Shown piece after piece: positions 61,144-64,000 of a stretch of DNA of 64,000 nt (position 1 is the first letter of the stretch; every line of letters begins with the position of its first letter). The position numbers and the translations under genes were made by a program. The notes beneath the pieces are model-generated. The model had not been told where the DNA came from. It worked only from the letters and a program-made list of their open reading frames with translations, and searched no databases. The stretch spans positions 124,001-188,000 of the forward strand of contig JACKIP010000001.1 of the NCBI GenBank assembly GCA_020638395.1. Reading direction: 5' to 3'. Source of the DNA: Rhodospirillales bacterium. Its GTDB lineage: Bacteria; Pseudomonadota; Alphaproteobacteria; Micavibrionales; Micavibrionaceae.

Positions 61144-62505
61144 CTAACTATTTGTCAGTAGCGAAAAAAGGCGCTCCTCCGTGCCCGTTCCGGCTGATTT
61201 CTGCAACTCATCCGGAAATCCCCATACCAGCACATTAAAATCGCCCTGCGGCGGCACCAGAGGATGCCAGCGTTCAAACAGGGCACCGGTCTGCGGACAA
61301 ACCCAGATCGGATCAGGCCGGGCGTCGGACATGGCCTCCAGATAATGATGAATGCTTGCTGCGCTTCCCCCGGCTTTCTGAGCAAGATCGGCTGCCAGCT
61401 TGTAAAAACGGCGCTGTGGACTTTTTTCAATAGCCCGTTCAAGGCTTTTGCGGGCGTCCTCCGTCAAGCCTGCCACGGCCTGCACGTTTGCCAGAGCAAA
61501 ATCACTCTCATAGTGATCGGGATAATACTGCACCAGTTTTTGAATCCAGGACACGTCAGTTTCCTTTTTGCCGGAAAGGCGGCCAACCTCCCGCCACAAT
61601 CGCACCAGCAACGGATGCGGTGCCGCACTCCACGCCGCTTTTAACAGGCTCGTGGCGGCCCGTTTCTTTCCGGCCTCCAGATAACGCTCGCACAAAGACT
61701 CGACCGCCGGAATAAAAGCAGTATGCTGCCGGACAACCTTTTTCAGAATTTTTTCCGCAGAAGCAGTCTGCCCTGCCGCCAGAAGATCCAATGCCTGCGC
61801 CGTCATCATGGCTTTCAGATCATCGGCTCCCTGGTCTTTTGACACGGCTTTCTTTTTCAGGGCTTTCTGGAGAGCTGATTCTGCGGCCTCCCAATTCCCG
61901 GCGCGTGCCTCCAGCTCATAAAGAGATTTCAGCAGCCAGCCGGAATCGCGCCCCTTATAATCTTTTTCCGCCGTCCGCGCATAGATCAGCGCCGCCGGAA
62001 TGTTATTCTGCTCAATCGCATTGCCAATCAGGGCCCGCGCCGCAAGTACCGCGCCTTCGGGATGAGAGAGGAGGGTTTTCAAAGTTGCATCGGCTTTTTC
62101 AAAATCTCCCTGCTTGCGCTGTGCACCGGACTGAAGGATCAGGGGGAGGGGCTGGTATCCGGGTAAAAATTTCAGTGCCCGCTCCGCCTGATATTGCGTA
62201 TGTCCGTAATCTCCGGCGGCCGCTGCAGATAAACTCAGGGTCAGAGCTTCCAGGCCTTTTTCCGTGTTTTTCAGAACTTTACGATCGCGGTGACGCTCTG
62301 GCAAAGTGCTCATATAAATTCCCAGACGCGTCAGGCCCATGGCAACCATTAACAGGACCAGCAAAATCAGCAGGAAAAACCCGAAATGGATATTGATGTC
62401 ATAATCCATCCACTGAATATTGACGGTTCCCGGTCGTGCAGACAGCCACATCGCGCCCCCGACCAGCAGGCCAATCCTGAGTAAAAACCAGAGTAGACGC
62501 AGCAT
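61144..62505 (-). CDS. hemY: HemY-like TPR membrane protein
   Basis: 453 residues. Two N-terminal membrane helices (about 3-20 and 40-60) followed by the HemY_N domain and TPR-like helical repeats. The C-terminal WVCPQTGALFERWHPLVPPQGDFN motif is typical of alphaproteobacterial members, though the usual cysteine pairs are partly replaced. This is the structural HemY of the haem operon, not the Gram-positive oxidase of the same name; its function is unclear. Upstream (356 bases away) is the mitofilin-like gene, the usual order hemC-hemD-mic60-hemY. Confidence 0.87.
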   Translation of the reverse strand: MLRLLWFLLRIGLLVGGAMWLSARPGTVNIQWMDYDINIHFGFFLLILLVLLMVAMGLTRLGIYMSTLPERHRDRKVLKNTEKGLEALTLSLSAAAAGDYGHTQYQAERALKFLPGYQPLPLILQSGAQRKQGDFEKADATLKTLLSHPEGAVLAARALIGNAIEQNNIPAALIYARTAEKDYKGRDSGWLLKSLYELEARAGNWEAAESALQKALKKKAVSKDQGADDLKAMMTAQALDLLAAGQTASAEKILKKVVRQHTAFIPAVESLCERYLEAGKKRAATSLLKAAWSAAPHPLLVRLWREVGRLSGKKETDVSWIQKLVQYYPDHYESDFALANVQAVAGLTEDARKSLERAIEKSPQRRFYKLAADLAQKAGGSAASIHHYLEAMSDARPDPIWVCPQTGALFERWHPLVPPQGDFNVLVWGFPDELQKSAGTGTEERLFSLLTNS

Positions 62506-62611
62506 GGAACCTCCTTACCCTTTATTATATATATGCATAGATCTCTCTGTGAAAGCCCAAAGTTGTCATTTCAGGGTAAGGTGAACAAACGGTAGAGCGT
62601 ATAATGGTTTT

Positions 62612-62850
62612 GAACCGCAAAGGCGCAGAGAACGCAGAGGCTGCCGTCATTCCCCGGATTTTCAGAGAAAATCCTAGGGGAATCCATAAATACCAATGGA
62701 TTGCCTTAGAATTTTCTCTGAAAATTCAGGCAATGACGCCCCTGTAAAATTACAGATTTTTGCAGTGCGTTTCATATGTTGGTTTTGAACCGCAAAGTAA
62801 GACAAAGTTTTTTGGACACTTCGTTCCTTCGTCACTTCGTGTTTATAGAT
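62612..62850. repeat. Nested repeats (families D and B, copy B6) between the mitofilin-like gene and hemY
   Basis: 62612-62635 and 62783-62850 are family D (TTTTGAACCGCAAAG...). Between them, 62645-62738 is a family B core (CGTCATTCCCCGG to GGCAATGACG). The outer termini of B are absent. It fills most of the 356-base gap and separates two genes that are normally close. Confidence 0.75.
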
Positions 62851-62861
62851 CCATCCGGATT

Positions 62862-64000
62862 TTATTCCTGAGGTTCAATATTCAGATTTTTGAAATCATT
62901 TTTGAGCTTAACGGGCATTTGTTGTGACGAACGACGGATGGAAACGGCCTCTTCCAGATTGAGCGGGACCGGCCCTCCCATCGCGGCATTCAGGAGCGTC
63001 CCGATCGACGTGCTGACTTCCTGCGCCGCAATCGCGGCATTCAGATCCCGCATGAAAGAAGTCATATCCGGCATGGTTGTTTTATCCAGAGTTTGCAGGC
63101 TTTGCAGAGCCTGAATCAGATTACCGGCCTCCAGATCTGTCTGAATGGAGGTCAAAGCCTGAGAGGACCTATCCTGCAAAATAGGCTCGCCGCCTTTTTT
63201 GATCTGTAAAACCTTGCTCAGGCGTGCTTTGGCCTGATCGGACATGGTTGCGTCATCTTTCTGGAGAGCATTGACAACCATGTCGCCAGCCAGTCCCCGG
63301 AACTCATTCGCCAATCCCTCAGGCGTCAGAACGCCGCGTTCAGCCTGTGGAGCCAGTCTGTCAAGCGCGGATCTCAGCTCCGGACTGTCATTTCCGACCA
63401 TGCTGTAAAGGAGCGCCAAATCTTCTTTGAAAGGAGTATCTCCCCGGTTTAAAGAGCTGCGGAACTGGGTCAATCCCAATAAAAGTGCCCCGGCCTTAAG
63501 ATCTTCATCCGGCACCCCATTAAAAGTTTCCCCCAGAGCTGTACTGTTTTCACGCGCCACCACCAGAGCTTCGCCCAGCAAATCCATCCGTCCGTCCAGA
63601 CTGCTAATGATTCCGCGCAACTGCCCGACGGCACGATCAAGCTGCTCCTGTCCTTCCTTATTTTCGCTCAAAAGGGCAAAGCGTCCAAGCATGTCCTCAA
63701 CCTGCTCCGGATTCACCAGAGTGGACATTTGGGTTTGTATCGCGTCCATACGGGATTTCAGGGCTGCTATATTATCCGCTCCGATGGCGGCAAGGGTGGC
63801 GTCCTGAGCCTGTCCGGCCAGCTCCCCGACCTGTTTTCCCAGATCTCCTGTTTCTTTCTGGAATTGAGAGAACTGCGCCTGTACGTCTTCCGGAACGTAC
63901 TGCCCGATTGTTTTCAGGAACGAGTGTTGTTCCTGTTTCAGAGTTTGCAGATTTTCTTCCAGTTGATCCAGACGTTCCTGCTGCGACTGTACGTTTTCAC
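62862..64000 (-). CDS. Mitofilin (Mic60)-like protein, C-terminal part
   Basis: The frame stays open to the window edge, so only the last 379 or so residues are seen; the Met at 63749 is internal. The visible part starts with a Gln/Glu-rich coiled coil and ends with the mitofilin-like helical region (AGNLIQALQSLQTLD, then MRDLNAAIAAQ). In alphaproteobacteria a COG4223/Mic60 homologue precedes hemY, as here. It would be an inner-membrane protein with a large periplasmic coiled coil that shapes intracytoplasmic membranes. The membrane anchor lies outside the window. Confidence 0.6.
   Translation of the reverse strand, partial: ENVQSQQERLDQLEENLQTLKQEQHSFLKTIGQYVPEDVQAQFSQFQKETGDLGKQVGELAGQAQDATLAAIGADNIAALKSRMDAIQTQMSTLVNPEQVEDMLGRFALLSENKEGQEQLDRAVGQLRGIISSLDGRMDLLGEALVVARENSTALGETFNGVPDEDLKAGALLLGLTQFRSSLNRGDTPFKEDLALLYSMVGNDSPELRSALDRLAPQAERGVLTPEGLANEFRGLAGDMVVNALQKDDATMSDQAKARLSKVLQIKKGGEPILQDRSSQALTSIQTDLEAGNLIQALQSLQTLDKTTMPDMTSFMRDLNAAIAAQEVSTSIGTLLNAAMGGPVPLNLEEAVSIRRSSQQMPVKLKNDFKNLNIEPQE

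Noticed and set aside
4089..62738. CRISPR array
   Set aside because: The repeats are dispersed, palindromic and much longer than CRISPR repeats, with no regular spacers and no cas genes.
1..64000. Insertion sequence or prophage
   Set aside because: No transposase, integrase or phage structural gene is seen in any frame; the repeats are non-coding.

Overview
The window looks like chromosomal DNA of an alphaproteobacterium. Supporting genes are long-form hpf, ctaA and ctaG haem/oxidase assembly genes, hemY preceded by a mitofilin (Mic60)-like gene, an alphaproteobacterial-type serC, and an lplT-aas fusion. Three giant DotA/TraY-type membrane proteins recall Micavibrio-like lineages, but that placement is an inference. 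There is no transposase, integrase, phage gene or rRNA operon, and one tRNA gene (Leu, CAG). Base composition is moderate, with AT-rich spacers and many short dispersed palindromic repeats.

Layout. 1-4.1 kb: end of an RND/MMPL transporter, hisI, a glycosyltransferase, rpsD and pcm. 4.1-5.6 kb: two unknown genes between two direct copies of a repeat. 5.7-15.6 kb: ctaA, a ferredoxin-NADP reductase, an aminotransferase, ahcY, small unknown genes, tRNA-Leu, a REC/degenerate-GGDEF protein, hpf, an SCP2 protein, a DUF2062 protein and acpS. 15.6-24.4 kb: three consecutive DotA/TraY paralogues in one transcription direction. 24.5-36.2 kb: ferredoxin, a membrane protein, holA, a nitroreductase-like gene, aspS, serC-purN, infC with a non-AUG start, moxR and a ClpA/B-like single AAA+ domain. 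36.4-41 kb: PBP1A, an all-repeat spacer and ctaG. 41-48 kb: O-antigen ligase-like protein and methyltransferase, an orphan Phd/YefM antitoxin, a two-component pair, rocD, a DUF167 protein and an Smr protein. 48.2-55 kb: accessory-looking small genes (CoxF-like protein, 18-residue-repeat periplasmic protein, FeeM/PEP-CTERM-type acyltransferase, XRE regulator, sulfotransferase-like protein, entericidin, a duplicated-domain protein). 55-64 kb: lplT-aas, hslU, rplS, hemY and the mitofilin-like gene, which runs off the window.

Working together: respiration and haem genes (ctaA, ctaG, CoxF-like, hemY, ferredoxin, FNR) are scattered rather than in one operon. Envelope functions recur (PBP1A, Aas, O-antigen ligase, glycosyltransferase, RND, DotA-like proteins). 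The main oddities are the DotA/TraY triplet without any other type IVB secretion gene, and at least five families of small palindromic repeats that fill most gene-free stretches and sometimes abut one another.
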